From Petrocella atlantisensis (GTDB lineage Bacteria > Bacillota > Clostridia > Lachnospirales > Vallitaleaceae), in assembly GCF_900538275.1 (NCBI RefSeq), contig NZ_LR130778.1:1178001-1242000 (forward strand): a stretch of DNA of 64,000 nucleotides, written 5' to 3'. Of this stretch, positions 28,976-37,503 are shown one piece after another. The notes beneath the pieces are model-generated. The model was not told the DNA's origin. It was given only the letters and a program-made list of their open reading frames with translations, and made no database searches. Within the stretch, counting starts at the first letter, position 1. Every line of letters starts with the position of its first letter. Position numbers and translations under genes: made by a program.

Positions 28976-29491
28976 CTACCCTGTTGCCATAGAACGACAA
29001 TACTTTACTAATTCATCAACATTAATTTGGTCTATAACAAATTGCTTTGGTATAACAACAGCTTGTATTGAACTCACATAAATATAAATAGCTTTTTCAA
29101 TATCACAAACCTTTATTACACAACTCCAGTTATAAGTACCTGATGAAATTTCTGATTCGTGATGTATTCCTAAATCATCAATAATTAAATGCTTTCCACT
29201 AAACAAGTCTCCCTCTTTATTTTCTTCAATCAGCTTATTTATTCTCTTCTTCATTGTGTACCACATATACTTTGGCGTATATATAAACCATACAACTGAT
29301 AAAATAAAAAATACTGTCATGTAAATAATATTATCTATTTCTCCAATTGCAATAATGGAAAGCATAAATGTGATTGGTCCCATAACTCTTCCTAATAAAA
29401 AGCTTTTCATAACTGATTTCGAATTTTCAAAATGATATTTATTAAATTCTATATAATCATCTTTAGTCATTTTTGAATCAAATTCAAACAT
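28976..29491 (-). CDS. YcxB-like cassette membrane protein
   Basis: 171 residues. Two adjacent membrane helices (about 30-75: VMGPITFMLSIIAIGEI and IIYMTVFFILSVVWFIY) are followed by a cytoplasmic YcxB-type domain with SSGTYNWSCVIKV and IYIYVSSIQAVVIPKQ. The family is common in Firmicutes but of unknown function. It has a 138-base leader within the cassette. Confidence 0.75.
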   Translation of the reverse strand: MFEFDSKMTKDDYIEFNKYHFENSKSVMKSFLLGRVMGPITFMLSIIAIGEIDNIIYMTVFFILSVVWFIYTPKYMWYTMKKRINKLIEENKEGDLFSGKHLIIDDLGIHHESEISSGTYNWSCVIKVCDIEKAIYIYVSSIQAVVIPKQFVIDQINVDELVKYCRSMATG

Positions 29492-29629
29492 AAATTATCT
29501 CCTTGTCAATATAATAAATTATACCCACCTTCAAGTATGTCAAATCTCATAGTAAGCATTGTACCTCTACCATTAAGCAAGTCAAAACTATCAATCGCCC
29601 ATTAACCCATAATATAGTGTCGTTATTTC

Positions 29630-29799
29630 TTCTAACTTCCCGGCCTTACGACGTACTGGCCACCTAGAGATATTCGCTCATGGCAGACTTGCTCTGACTA
29701 ATGCGGATATCGGTCCCAACGGGCTTGGTGGGCTGTATGTGGTCGCACTTCCCCAGATACTTACCCTCGCGACCCGAAGCGTTAAGGGTGTTGTTAGGC
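29630..29799 (-). repeat. attC 9, 170 bp family
   Basis: Outer cores TTCTAAC and GTTAGGC. Shares the TCGCTCATGGCA...GACTAATGCG loop blocks with sites 7 and 16. The gene at 29794 ends with the TAA inside the GCCTAAC core. Confidence 0.8.
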
Positions 29800-30309
29800 G
29801 ATGTTATGGTGGCTATCCTGTACACATAATGATTCGAGTTTTCTTGCATACTGATACGATCCATTATATGAAAGACCTATATAACGAATCTTGGTTTCAT
29901 ATGATTTAAAAGCCTTATTCTTTGTGAAGTCATTTATCAACCATTCAACTACTTTAATTTGATTTTCAATTTTCAATAAAATAATTATACTTTTAAGGTC
30001 ACTTAATGAAATATTAGGCAAACTTGCTAGATGAGTATTTTCAAAATGTCTACCACTATACCTAAGATAATTAAGGATACCTATTTGAAACTTGCCAATA
30101 GTTATATTAGCAACTCTCCTGTTAAATACTAATGAAACCACGGCTGAATATATGAAGTATGAATACTCTATACTGCGAAACCATATAGGTCTGTAGCTTG
30201 TTTCTATTTTGTAGATAGATTTAATGATTTTCATCATCAAAATATTCTCAACATTATTCTCTATAAACTTAATATCATCCAAAATACCCTCCACCATAAT
30301 TAAAATCAT
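29794..30309 (-). CDS. Cassette protein of unknown function (second gene of a two-gene cassette)
   Basis: Up to 171 residues, helical, no membrane segment, no recognised family. The stop codon TAA is part of the attC core GCCTAAC at 29793-29799. The start is uncertain: ATG at 30309 or 30297 lacks an SD, while a TTG at 30282 lies four bases after GGAGGG. In every case it overlaps the end of the upstream membrane-protein gene, which implies translational coupling and a shared function. Confidence 0.6.
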   Translation of the reverse strand: MILIMVEGILDDIKFIENNVENILMMKIIKSIYKIETSYRPIWFRSIEYSYFIYSAVVSLVFNRRVANITIGKFQIGILNYLRYSGRHFENTHLASLPNISLSDLKSIIILLKIENQIKVVEWLINDFTKNKAFKSYETKIRYIGLSYNGSYQYARKLESLCVQDSHHNIA

Positions 30310-31189
30310 TCTGATAAAAATTTATTCTTGTTCTTCTGATTACTGGAGGTAAATAACCTATATAATCAAAAGAATCTTTAAAGCTTTTGATATTAGCATT
30401 ACTCTCTGCTAGTTCCAGCATATGTTCTAGGTCCATCACTCTATCCATTAACTCTTTATTCAAAATTTTCAATTTAACTTCTTTACCACTGTCACCAGAT
30501 TTCTTTATTTGTTCTTGTAAATTTGAATATGTTTTATTTATTGTATCTTCGAATAACCTAGCAATCTCTTCTAAAATTATATGTTCTTTCTCCAAATCAG
30601 CTACTTCCTTGTCAACTTCCTTCTTGAATTCCTTATCATAATCTACTTTAATTTTCTTGTAGCCCTTAACTGAGAATAAGTAAATTGCGAAACCTACAAC
30701 CCATAATACAAAAGCAATTATGAGCGGATTAATAATCGAATATGTAAACACATCATTCTCTTGTAACTTTACAAGCATCGATACAATTAATGCACCAGAC
30801 CCACTGAATATAGAATATAGTATTGCAAGAATTGTATATAGTACCCTTGTTTTAAGAAGATTCTTACGTAAAGGCTCGATTAATAAATGAGGAACAAAGT
30901 AAACAGTAGAAATTGTAAAAAGCTGTGCAAGACCACAAGGTATTACAGAGATTATTAGAAGATTTGCATCCACTTCAAAAATTCTTGCAATAAAGCTCAC
31001 TAAGAATCCTGCGAAAATTGGTACTGCGAAAATAAATAGTTTAGATTGGAAATTTCTCAAATGTTCATTTTCACCAAATGAAAATTCAAGTATCTTCCCT
31101 TGTACGATTGCCTTCTTTTGTAAAATATAAACCAACCAAATTGTTAAAACAAATGTTCCTAAAAATAACTCCTGTAATGATATAAACAT
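30275..31189 (-). CDS. Cassette membrane protein with coiled coil
   Basis: 304 residues. About five hydrophobic helices in residues 1-170, then a long charged coiled coil (about 175-265; KVDYDKEFKKEVDKEVADLEKEH) and a basic C-terminal tail. No family recognised. SD AAGGAGG lies six bases before ATG. It forms a two-gene cassette with the overlapping downstream gene. Membrane anchor plus cytoplasmic coiled coil plus a small partner resembles the architecture of some abortive-infection pairs, but that is speculation. Confidence 0.65.
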   Translation of the reverse strand: MFISLQELFLGTFVLTIWLVYILQKKAIVQGKILEFSFGENEHLRNFQSKLFIFAVPIFAGFLVSFIARIFEVDANLLIISVIPCGLAQLFTISTVYFVPHLLIEPLRKNLLKTRVLYTILAILYSIFSGSGALIVSMLVKLQENDVFTYSIINPLIIAFVLWVVGFAIYLFSVKGYKKIKVDYDKEFKKEVDKEVADLEKEHIILEEIARLFEDTINKTYSNLQEQIKKSGDSGKEVKLKILNKELMDRVMDLEHMLELAESNANIKSFKDSFDYIGYLPPVIRRTRINFYQNDFNYGGGYFG

Positions 31190-31220
31190 CTTCTTCCTCC
31201 TTCAATAAATTAATAATGTC

Positions 31221-31293
31221 GCCTAACGTTCTGTGAGTTGACGATGTGACATCCATCCGATTAAAAGGCCATGTCGTCAACTCGCTGTTAGGC
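31221..31293 (-). repeat. attC 10, 73 bp
   Basis: Outer cores GCCTAAC and GTTAGGC. Inner arms AGTTGACGATGTG and CATGTCGTCAACT. Confidence 0.92.
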
Positions 31294-31327
31294 GATGTAA
31301 TTAACGGAAGTAACCGATAGCCTTGAA

Positions 31328-32101
31328 TTATTCCTTGTAAACTATAAAGAATATGCGTCTGAAAGGGAATAATACTCTACCGTTTCGCTGTTCTTTATAA
31401 TATATCCGAATCTTATCTAATACAGTTTCTTCAAATTCCATTCTTTCACCCTGCGTATCTAATGCGTCTAAATATGGTTTCATACCTGTTGATTTATACC
31501 ATTCGATGATCCTTTGATGATTTTCCATTACATGGTAATAGTCCGTTTCCCATATATAAACTTCCTCACTTAACTCACTACATATATTATAATAGTATTC
31601 TGTGTTTTCATAATTTAAATATGAATTCGTTATAAATCTACCATTCCACTTCTCACTTATAGCCGTTTCTTTAACCACTCTTTGTATGCCCATATTACTA
31701 ACGCTAGGAATCTGTACTGCTAGTGCACCTCCTACTTGAACTAATCCGAAAAACTTATGTAATAGTTCATGATGGTTTGGCATCCACTGTATGGCAGCAT
31801 TCGAAAAAACTAAATCAAATTGACCTAAGCCACTTAAGTCTTGATTAGCATCCCGTTCTTCAAACTGAATATATGGCAACCTTTCATTGGCTTCTTTAAT
31901 CATATTCGCGGAACTATCAATACCTATAATTGATGCATCCTTCCATCTTAGAGCCAGTTGTTCAGTACTATTACCAGGTCCACACCCAATGTCAATAATT
32001 CTATTAACGTGCTTTATTTCGATACTGCCTATTAAATCTTTAACTGGTTGTGTTCTTTGCTTTTCAAACCTTTTATATAGATCTGGATTCCAATCTTTCA
32101 T
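31328..32101 (-). CDS. tam: Trans-aconitate 2-methyltransferase-like SAM methyltransferase
   Basis: 257 residues from ATG 32101 (GGGAGTG upstream); the longer open frame only reads back through the attC. Class I methyltransferase: SAM motif IIDIGCGPGNSTEQLA (about 35-50), GIDSSANMIKEA, DLVFSNAAIQWMPNH and a C-terminal YPFPRIFF-like end (LFPFRRIFFIVYK), close to Tam (trans-aconitate 2-methyltransferase). It would methylate trans-aconitate or a related acid in the cytoplasm. An ordinary metabolic-type enzyme carried as a cassette. Confidence 0.85.
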   Translation of the reverse strand: MKDWNPDLYKRFEKQRTQPVKDLIGSIEIKHVNRIIDIGCGPGNSTEQLALRWKDASIIGIDSSANMIKEANERLPYIQFEERDANQDLSGLGQFDLVFSNAAIQWMPNHHELLHKFFGLVQVGGALAVQIPSVSNMGIQRVVKETAISEKWNGRFITNSYLNYENTEYYYNICSELSEEVYIWETDYYHVMENHQRIIEWYKSTGMKPYLDALDTQGERMEFEETVLDKIRIYYKEQRNGRVLFPFRRIFFIVYKE

Positions 32102-32140
32102 GTAATCACTCCCTGTGTCACAAAAATAGTTAATTATATC

Positions 32141-32214
32141 GCCTAACGTTCCGTGAATTGACGACGAGGACATCCATCCTTGTTCTTGTCCATGTCGTCA
32201 ATTCGCTGTTAGGG
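32141..32214 (-). repeat. attC 11, 74 bp
   Basis: Outer cores GCCTAAC and GTTAGGG. Inner arms AATTGACGACGAGG and CATGTCGTCAATT. Confidence 0.9.
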
Positions 32215-32248
32215 GAAGTTCAATAGGACCCCATGCAAAATATAACAA

Positions 32249-32881
32249 TTATTCAATGTTACCTTTTATAAATAAATTGATAGCATTATTGGCAATTATT
32301 GTGGTAGATGTAATATCAAATCCAGCTCCGACAATCCCACCAACTATTGGCACAGCCTTACCCAAATTAATTATCCCCTTCTGTCCAAACTTAGTTATGA
32401 ACCTAAAACCAACTTTCTGATTTATCTTCACCATAACTGTACCAGGTATCTTCTTAATCATTGCAGTTGTAAACTTACTACTAAATGCAATACCTGCGGT
32501 CTTTACAACATCTTTCATACTATTACCAGTTAAGCATAAATAAACTAGAGATTGTACTTCATCACTATGAACATCATATCCACCGATCTTTGCAATTGCT
32601 GCGACCATCCTAATCTGGACATATAAAACACTTGTAATGTTGGCAGGTAATGCTACTGGTAAGGTTATCAATCCTCCTAGCCCAGTTAAGAATCCTGAAG
32701 TCCCACACTTCATAATCTGAAAATCTCTAAGTTTCTGACAAGCTTTTAGATCCTCTTTATATCTCTCTTTGTACTCTTCAGCCAAGACATAAACTGATTT
32801 AGATGTTGGTATACCATTTAGAGCTATCTCATATGTCTTATCTAAAATTGATAGCGCCTTATCACCTGTCATTTCACTCAT
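32249..32881 (-). CDS. EcsC-family cassette protein
   Basis: 210 residues from ATG 32881 (GGGAG upstream). Matches the EcsC-domain family: Gly-rich amphipathic region GTSGFLTGLGGLITLPVALPANITSVLYVQIRMVAAIAKIGGYD, and the C-terminal KAVPIVGGIVGAGFDITSTTIIANNA. EcsC proteins are membrane-associated and of unclear biochemical role; some are linked to secretion or protease traffic. Upstream extension of the frame runs through attC 12 and is not used here. Confidence 0.82.
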   Translation of the reverse strand: MSEMTGDKALSILDKTYEIALNGIPTSKSVYVLAEEYKERYKEDLKACQKLRDFQIMKCGTSGFLTGLGGLITLPVALPANITSVLYVQIRMVAAIAKIGGYDVHSDEVQSLVYLCLTGNSMKDVVKTAGIAFSSKFTTAMIKKIPGTVMVKINQKVGFRFITKFGQKGIINLGKAVPIVGGIVGAGFDITSTTIIANNAINLFIKGNIE

Positions 32882-32928
32882 AATATACTCCCTATATTCT
32901 AATGTTTTATTTCCGACTATTGAATTTC

Positions 32929-33003
32929 CCCTAACGTCCCGTGAGTTGACGACGTGTGCCATCCATCCGATAAAAAGGCCATGTCGTCAACTCGCTGTTA
33001 GAG
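32929..33003 (-). repeat. attC 12, 75 bp
   Basis: Outer cores CCCTAAC and GTTAGAG. Inner arms GAGTTGACGACGTG and CATGTCGTCAACTC. Confidence 0.9.
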
Positions 33004-33044
33004 GAAGTTATTCATTGACTACCCTCGTTACACAAAAAAAACTG

Positions 33045-33566
33045 TTAAATAAGCACTTCATATTGCATTACTTTCTTACCTGTTTCATCATCTTTGAAAG
33101 ATCTAGTAAATTTTCCATTAGCCTGTAGTATAATACTCATTGAACCAATATTATCCTCATTGCACGTCACAAGAACACTTCTCAAACCAATCTTTCTTGA
33201 TTCGATTAATCCTAGTTCAAATATTCTACTTCCATATCCTTTTCTCCTATTGTTGCTTTTTATTTCATAGCCAATATGACCAAGCATCTGTAGATACTCG
33301 CTATCCACACGGTGCCTAATTCTGATTACACCAAGTACTTCACAAGTATTATCCACTAGCCAAAAACTGCTACACGGTACCCATCCTTCAGGTAAATTCA
33401 ATCCTTCGCTGGAATCGCATAAGTCCTTAATAAACCCATCGAAATCCACCACGGCTTTTCTATATAATTCATAACTTTCATAGCCTGTCGACTTAACATC
33501 CTCGACAAATTCAAGAAATGAATCCTTATACTTTATATCTGGCCTAACTAATCTTGGATACTCCAT
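33045..33566 (-). CDS. GNAT-family N-acetyltransferase
   Basis: 173 residues. The acetyl-CoA-binding motif A is visible as HIGYEIKSNNRRKGYGSRIFELGL (about 97-120), and motif B-like LVTCNEDNIGSMSIILQANGKF follows. It transfers an acetyl group to an unidentified amine. GNAT enzymes are among the most frequent integron cassette genes. The start has a moderate SD (GGGAGAAA). Confidence 0.88.
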   Translation of the reverse strand: MEYPRLVRPDIKYKDSFLEFVEDVKSTGYESYELYRKAVVDFDGFIKDLCDSSEGLNLPEGWVPCSSFWLVDNTCEVLGVIRIRHRVDSEYLQMLGHIGYEIKSNNRRKGYGSRIFELGLIESRKIGLRSVLVTCNEDNIGSMSIILQANGKFTRSFKDDETGKKVMQYEVLI

Positions 33567-33626
33567 AATAATTTCTCCCTAATCAAATTAACGTCAAATC
33601 ACACTCAAACCGAAATGAATAATTTC

Positions 33627-33754
33627 CTCTAACGTCCTGTGTGTTGACGACGCCAATCTGCTTACAGGGTGAGCTCATGCCTGTGAGCCTTGCGAACGGC
33701 TAATGCGACCCCGACTCGGTTAGCAGATTGAGTGTTGGCAACGTGCTGTTAGGT
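33627..33754 (-). repeat. attC 13, 128 bp
   Basis: 126-bp family with short insertions. Outer cores CTCTAAC and GTTAGGT; nested stems as in sites 8, 15 and 17. Confidence 0.88.
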
Positions 33755-33768
33755 GAAGTAATCTAGCG

Positions 33769-34212
33769 TCAGCAACCATCAAAGTTGGATTCGCTAAACC
33801 TCTTCATCATAGGATGATCTTCATTAAGTTCTAATAGGTCCCAGAGATTACCATATAAATCCTTAAAAACAGCTACCATACCATAGTCCGCTTTCTTTGG
33901 TTCTCTTACAAATTCAATTCCAATCTCAGTCATACGATTGTAGTCTCTCCAAAAATCATCTGTATTCAAAAATAGAAATACCCTTCCACCCGATTGATTA
34001 CCTATGAAATCCCTCTGTACTGGCTTCGAAGCTCTTGCCAACAATAACGTTGTTCCATTTGAGCCAGAAGGAGCTACAACAACCCACCTCTTATCTTGTT
34101 CAGATTGATATGTATCCTCAAGAAGTTCAAAATTGAGCTTATTTGTATAAAATTCAATAGCTTCATCATAATCATCAACAACTATCGCAATATGTACAAT
34201 TGATTGCCTCAT
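33769..34212 (-). CDS. VOC-family (glyoxalase/bleomycin-resistance fold) protein
   Basis: 147 residues from ATG 34212, directly behind GGAGG; a TTG four codons upstream overlaps that SD and is rejected. One VOC domain with paired beta-alpha-beta-beta-beta modules: HIAIVVDDYDEAIEFYTNKLNF, then VFLFLNTDDFWRDYNRM and VFKDLYGNLWDLLEL. It could be a lyase, isomerase or drug-binding resistance protein; sequence does not decide. Confidence 0.85.
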   Translation of the reverse strand: MRQSIVHIAIVVDDYDEAIEFYTNKLNFELLEDTYQSEQDKRWVVVAPSGSNGTTLLLARASKPVQRDFIGNQSGGRVFLFLNTDDFWRDYNRMTEIGIEFVREPKKADYGMVAVFKDLYGNLWDLLELNEDHPMMKRFSESNFDGC

Positions 34213-34256
34213 AATAACCTCCAAATAAAATTTCTCATGGTCAGCTAGATTATTTC

Positions 34257-34332
34257 ACCTAACGTCCTGTGAGTTGACGATGTGTGGTATCCATCCTTGT
34301 TCAAAGTCCATATCGTCAACTCGCTGTTAAGC
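34257..34332 (-). repeat. attC 14, 76 bp
   Basis: Outer cores ACCTAAC and GTTAAGC. Inner arms GAGTTGACGATGTG and CATATCGTCAACTC. Nearly identical to site 18. Confidence 0.92.
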
Positions 34333-34385
34333 GCAGTAATTGTCGTCAGCTTGTGAAACACCTATAGTCAAACCTAAACTCTAAA

Positions 34386-34973
34386 TCAGAATTCATCTAT
34401 ATATTCAACGACTTGCCATCTATTCCCAGTTCTAATCACTTCAAACATCACGAAATGTATAGATGAATATGTGGCTAGTTCTCCTTTCGATTCATCGTTC
34501 AAAAAAGACCTGTATTCTAGTGCTTCAACAAACATACTATCTACATTATTGTTCAAGGGGCCAACAATAATCAAACGTCTACTCTCACTATTAATGTTAT
34601 TATCGTACCAATCAATTACTGAATCGAAAGCGCTACCTTCTTCAATCGGCTCACCTGAATTAGTTGTACTCCGTATTTCAGGTAATGAAGTATACTCAAA
34701 GAGTTTTGACATTAACATATCAAGCCTCAAGTCAACTTCACGTTCGACATCAAATTGAATAGACGTATTGCCAGATTCATCAGATAAGCTTGCTTCCTTC
34801 ATCTGTTCTTCTAGTTGATCAATTTTAGACTTAAGTTCAGTTATAATAACATCCCTCGCTCTAATCTCATCCTTTAGTTTCTGATGCTCAGCTTCATAAT
34901 CATCACTTGTTGGGTTGCATCCACTTAGGATTATCATAAAAAAAATTATTGCAGTATATATGTATCGATTTAT
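34386..34973 (-). CDS. Cassette lipoprotein with coiled coil; probable non-ATG (ATA) start
   Basis: The first ATG (34937) would give a signal of only MIILSGC. Twelve in-frame codons upstream complete a normal lipoprotein signal (NRYIYTAIIFFMIILSGC, lipobox LSGC), starting at ATA (34971-34973), eight bases after GAGGAGGAG. So translation very likely starts at this ATA, or at an ATG mutated to ATA. After Cys come a coiled coil (about 20-60, KLKDEIRARDVIITELKSKIDQLEEQMK) and a 110-residue globular domain of unknown fold. Attached to the outer face of the membrane; role unknown. Confidence 0.7.
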   Translation of the reverse strand: MNRYIYTAIIFFMIILSGCNPTSDDYEAEHQKLKDEIRARDVIITELKSKIDQLEEQMKEASLSDESGNTSIQFDVEREVDLRLDMLMSKLFEYTSLPEIRSTTNSGEPIEEGSAFDSVIDWYDNNINSESRRLIIVGPLNNNVDSMFVEALEYRSFLNDESKGELATYSSIHFVMFEVIRTGNRWQVVEYIDEF

Positions 34974-35047
34974 AGTATTCTCCTCCTCATCACTAACTAA
35001 CTCTAGAAACTTTACTTGTCTCTGTCTAGTAACCAGAAAATTATTGT

Positions 35048-35173
35048 GCTTAACGTCGGTGTGTTGACGATGCCAATCTGCTTACAGGGAGAGCTTATGC
35101 CTGTGAGCCTGCGAACGGCTAATGCGATCCCAACTCGGTTAGCAGATTGAGTGTTGTCAACATGCTGTTAGCC
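35048..35173 (-). repeat. attC 15, 126 bp
   Basis: 126-bp family. Outer cores GCTTAAC and GTTAGCC; nested stems CAATCTGCT/AGCAGATTG. Confidence 0.9.
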
Positions 35174-35201
35174 GATGTATAGAATGACAAGTCCCAACAA
35201 T

Positions 35202-35660
35202 CTAACGTTCAACCTCTTTATTTAGAGTTTCATGCCTACTTATACACGAAACAATTAGAAATCCCGTTAGAACTTGAATAACTAATAAAACCTCAGAGTG
35301 TATAATAAAAATCCTAAAAGGATCACCAAACAACCTTGCTATTGTACTACTGTAATACAATGACAATGGTTTCCAACAACTCAGAATTAAGAATGGAATT
35401 ACTATAACAGTAAACCTTATCCAATCATACGTAAGGGCACCTTGGGTTCTCATAATGGTAAATATTCTTTCAAAACTAATCAGAATCCCAGATATGATAT
35501 ACGCAAAAGGGACCAGTAAAATAAACCAATATGGATTTTTCCCTCCATTAATGAGGTTCAGGAATATCACTCTAAAGTAATTCTGACTATATATAATAGC
35601 TGCTATAACCAAAGAATACATAAACAGTCTAAATGCATAAGACTTTATTTTTATAATCAT
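35202..35660 (-). CDS. Cassette integral membrane protein of unknown function
   Basis: 152 residues with four hydrophobic helices (about 10-35, 43-65, 80-100 and 115-140) and short basic loops. No family recognised. The ATG follows AAAGGAGAG. Small polytopic membrane proteins without homologues are common in integron arrays. Confidence 0.65.
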   Translation of the reverse strand: MIIKIKSYAFRLFMYSLVIAAIIYSQNYFRVIFLNLINGGKNPYWFILLVPFAYIISGILISFERIFTIMRTQGALTYDWIRFTVIVIPFLILSCWKPLSLYYSSTIARLFGDPFRIFIIHSEVLLVIQVLTGFLIVSCISRHETLNKEVER

Positions 35661-35697
35661 TAAATCTCTCCTTTTAGGAAACCGAATTCTATATATT

Positions 35698-35867
35698 GGC
35701 TAACGGTCCGCATTCACGACAGTCTGGCACCTTAGAGTGTTCGCTCATGGCACCCCTGTGGTGACTTATGCGAACGCGGCCCGACGGGCTTTGGTGGCTG
35801 GCTGTGGTCGACTCTAATCTTCGAAGCCGTTCCCTCAGTCGACCCTTGCGTTAATGTATTGTTAGCA
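35698..35867 (-). repeat. attC 16, 170 bp
   Basis: Outer cores GGCTAAC and GTTAGCA. Inner arms are weaker (CGCATTCACGAC and GCGTTAATG). Shares loop blocks with sites 7 and 9. Confidence 0.78.
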
Positions 35868-35874
35868 GACGTCT

Positions 35875-36753
35875 TTACGGATTACCAATTGTATTCTTTT
35901 TCTCTTTATAACAATCTAATATCAGTCTAATTATATTGTAGTAGGAGTAAAACAGAAATTCTTGAACTCTTTCATCATTAACTCCAATCTTACTAAGTTC
36001 CTTATGTCGAATATTACATTCGTTTGAAATCATAGTAATACTTTTTATGTGGTTATCGAGCATACCAATTAGTTTTGAATCAGTTGATATAAAATAGAGT
36101 ATCTCCTCTATACTGCGCTTCTTATTGTCACCTTCATAAGTTTTAATACGTTCTAATATATTAGCTAATATGCCCAAAGCCTCAAGCTTTTTATCACCAT
36201 TTGGTTCTCTAAAAAATGCTATCGCCTTCTTTAATTGACCATTTAGAGATTTGTCATTACTAAATTCAAAACTATCAACTCTGTCATCTAATACTTTTGA
36301 GTGTATTCTACTTATCTTCCCTTGCTTTATTTCATATGGGTGTTTAAACTTTTTAAACATATCATTCAATTGAACTGTGAATTCATATCGTCCCTTTTTC
36401 GAATCGAACTTTGTATGATAATATATTCTGTGATAATTATCATATTCAGTACTAATAGGTACAGAGATAAATCTATATACATATTCCGCAAAACTTAATA
36501 CTTCCAAAGTTTCAGGCATATAGTTATCATCAAAAAATAATATCTGACAACCTAGTTCTTCTGTAAGTCTTCTCAAAAAGGACGATTCATCAAATCCGGT
36601 ATTAGTCTCTCTATCTCCACAAAAATATTCTGAAAAGTAATCCGCATCCGCTTTTCTCATGACATACATACGCAATGAGTTCCAGAAATTATTGCTGATT
36701 ACTGGTGTAAAATCATTTTCTCCTTCTCTATGCATAATATAACTCGAACTCAT
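35875..36753 (-). CDS. Cassette protein of unknown function, possible abortive-infection type
   Basis: 292 soluble residues. No firm family. The C-terminal helical region SNECNIRHKELSKIGVNDERVQEFLFYSYYNIIRLIL resembles the N-x-R-H-x-E segments near the end of some Abi/HEPN-like proteins; this is a weak inference. The N-terminal half is mixed alpha/beta with several aromatic residues. The stop codon is only 7 bases from its attC. Confidence 0.6.
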   Translation of the reverse strand: MSSSYIMHREGENDFTPVISNNFWNSLRMYVMRKADADYFSEYFCGDRETNTGFDESSFLRRLTEELGCQILFFDDNYMPETLEVLSFAEYVYRFISVPISTEYDNYHRIYYHTKFDSKKGRYEFTVQLNDMFKKFKHPYEIKQGKISRIHSKVLDDRVDSFEFSNDKSLNGQLKKAIAFFREPNGDKKLEALGILANILERIKTYEGDNKKRSIEEILYFISTDSKLIGMLDNHIKSITMISNECNIRHKELSKIGVNDERVQEFLFYSYYNIIRLILDCYKEKKNTIGNP

Positions 36754-36785
36754 TTGAACCTCCTTTGAAAAATAGTAAATATGTC

Positions 36786-36911
36786 TGCTAACGTCGGTGT
36801 GTTGACGATGCCAATCTGCTTACAGGGAGAGCTTATGCCTGTGAGCCCGCGAACGGCTAATGCGACCCCGACTCGGTTAGCAGATTGAGTGTTGTCAACA
36901 TGCTGTTAGGC
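36786..36911 (-). repeat. attC 17, 126 bp
   Basis: 126-bp family. Outer cores TGCTAAC and GTTAGGC; nested stems CAATCTGCT/AGCAGATTG. It closes the cassette holding hicBA. Confidence 0.9.
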
Positions 36912-36971
36912 GATGTTCCTAATGAAAACCCTCGTTATTTTCCGATTTATCTACATCTAAAACTACAATTC

Positions 36972-37000
36972 TTCTCAAATCTCTTATACCATGATATAAT
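36972..37000 (+). promoter_or_regulatory. Promoter of hicBA
   Basis: Plus strand TTCTCA (36972-36977), 17-base spacer, TATAAT (36995-37000) preceded by TG (TGATATAAT extended -10), 40 bases before the hicB ATG. Confidence 0.7.
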
Positions 37001-37039
37001 AAAATCAAATACAATCACTTATTGAAAAGAGGTGTTACC

Positions 37040-37246
37040 ATGAGTGTACAAGTCACTGCAATCATTCAAAAAGAAGATGATTGGTATGTCGCAAAATGTG
37101 TTGAAAATAATGTTGCTTCTCAAGGAAGAACTATAGAAGAAGCAATCTCCAATCTTACTGAAGCTATACAATTGTATTATGAAGATGATGTGGCTGATAT
37201 AGAGCACCATCAAATATTTGTTACAACATTGGAGGTTGCTATTTAA
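37040..37246 (+). CDS. hicB: HicB-family antitoxin
   Basis: 68 residues from ATG 37040 (AGAGGTG upstream; a TTG six codons earlier is rejected). The partial RNase-H-like HicB fold is visible: VQVTAIIQKEDDWYVAKCVENNVASQGRTIEEAISNLTEAIQLYYED. It lacks the C-terminal DNA-binding domain of longer HicB proteins. It neutralises HicA. It overlaps hicA by one base (TAATG). Encoded on the plus strand, opposite to all other cassette genes, with its own promoter and terminator. Confidence 0.9.
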   Translation: MSVQVTAIIQKEDDWYVAKCVENNVASQGRTIEEAISNLTEAIQLYYEDDVADIEHHQIFVTTLEVAI

Positions 37247-37473
37247 TGGGATCTAAATATCCAATATTAACTCCAAAAGAGATCATAAAAGCCTTATCAA
37301 AAATTGGATTTGAAAAAGTTTCTCAAAAAGGCAGTCATGCAAAATATAAAAATGATTCAATACCACAACGAGTTTTAATAATTCCAATGCATTCAGAAAT
37401 TGCAAAAGGAACTTTAAAGAGTATACTTGAACAAGCCAACATCTCCTTAGAAGACTTTATAAAACTATTGTAA
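37246..37473 (+). CDS. hicA: HicA-family mRNA interferase toxin
   Basis: 75 residues, the normal HicA size. The double-stranded RNA-binding-like fold with catalytic His in KGSHAKYKN (about 27-35), preceded by PILTPKEIIKALSKIGFEKVSQ and followed by VLIIPMHSEIAKGTLKSILEQANI. It cleaves mRNA when free of HicB. Toxin-antitoxin cassettes are thought to stabilise long integron arrays. Confidence 0.92.
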   Translation: MGSKYPILTPKEIIKALSKIGFEKVSQKGSHAKYKNDSIPQRVLIIPMHSEIAKGTLKSILEQANISLEDFIKLL

Positions 37474-37477
37474 CAAT

Positions 37478-37503
37478 AGCCGCCGATTATGGCGGTTTTT
37501 TAT
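37478..37503 (+). terminator. Rho-independent terminator of hicBA
   Basis: Stem CCGCC (37480-37484)/GGCGG (37491-37495) followed by seven T, starting 5 bases after the hicA stop. Confidence 0.8.

Noticed and set aside
30300-31280. Minus-strand ORF 31086-31280 over attC 10
   Set aside because: It is an attC read-through overlapping the start of the real membrane protein in another frame.
32102-32173. Upstream extension of the Tam-like ORF
   Set aside because: It reads through the attC 11 arms and has no SD; the same GTLGDI peptide appears in other attC read-throughs.
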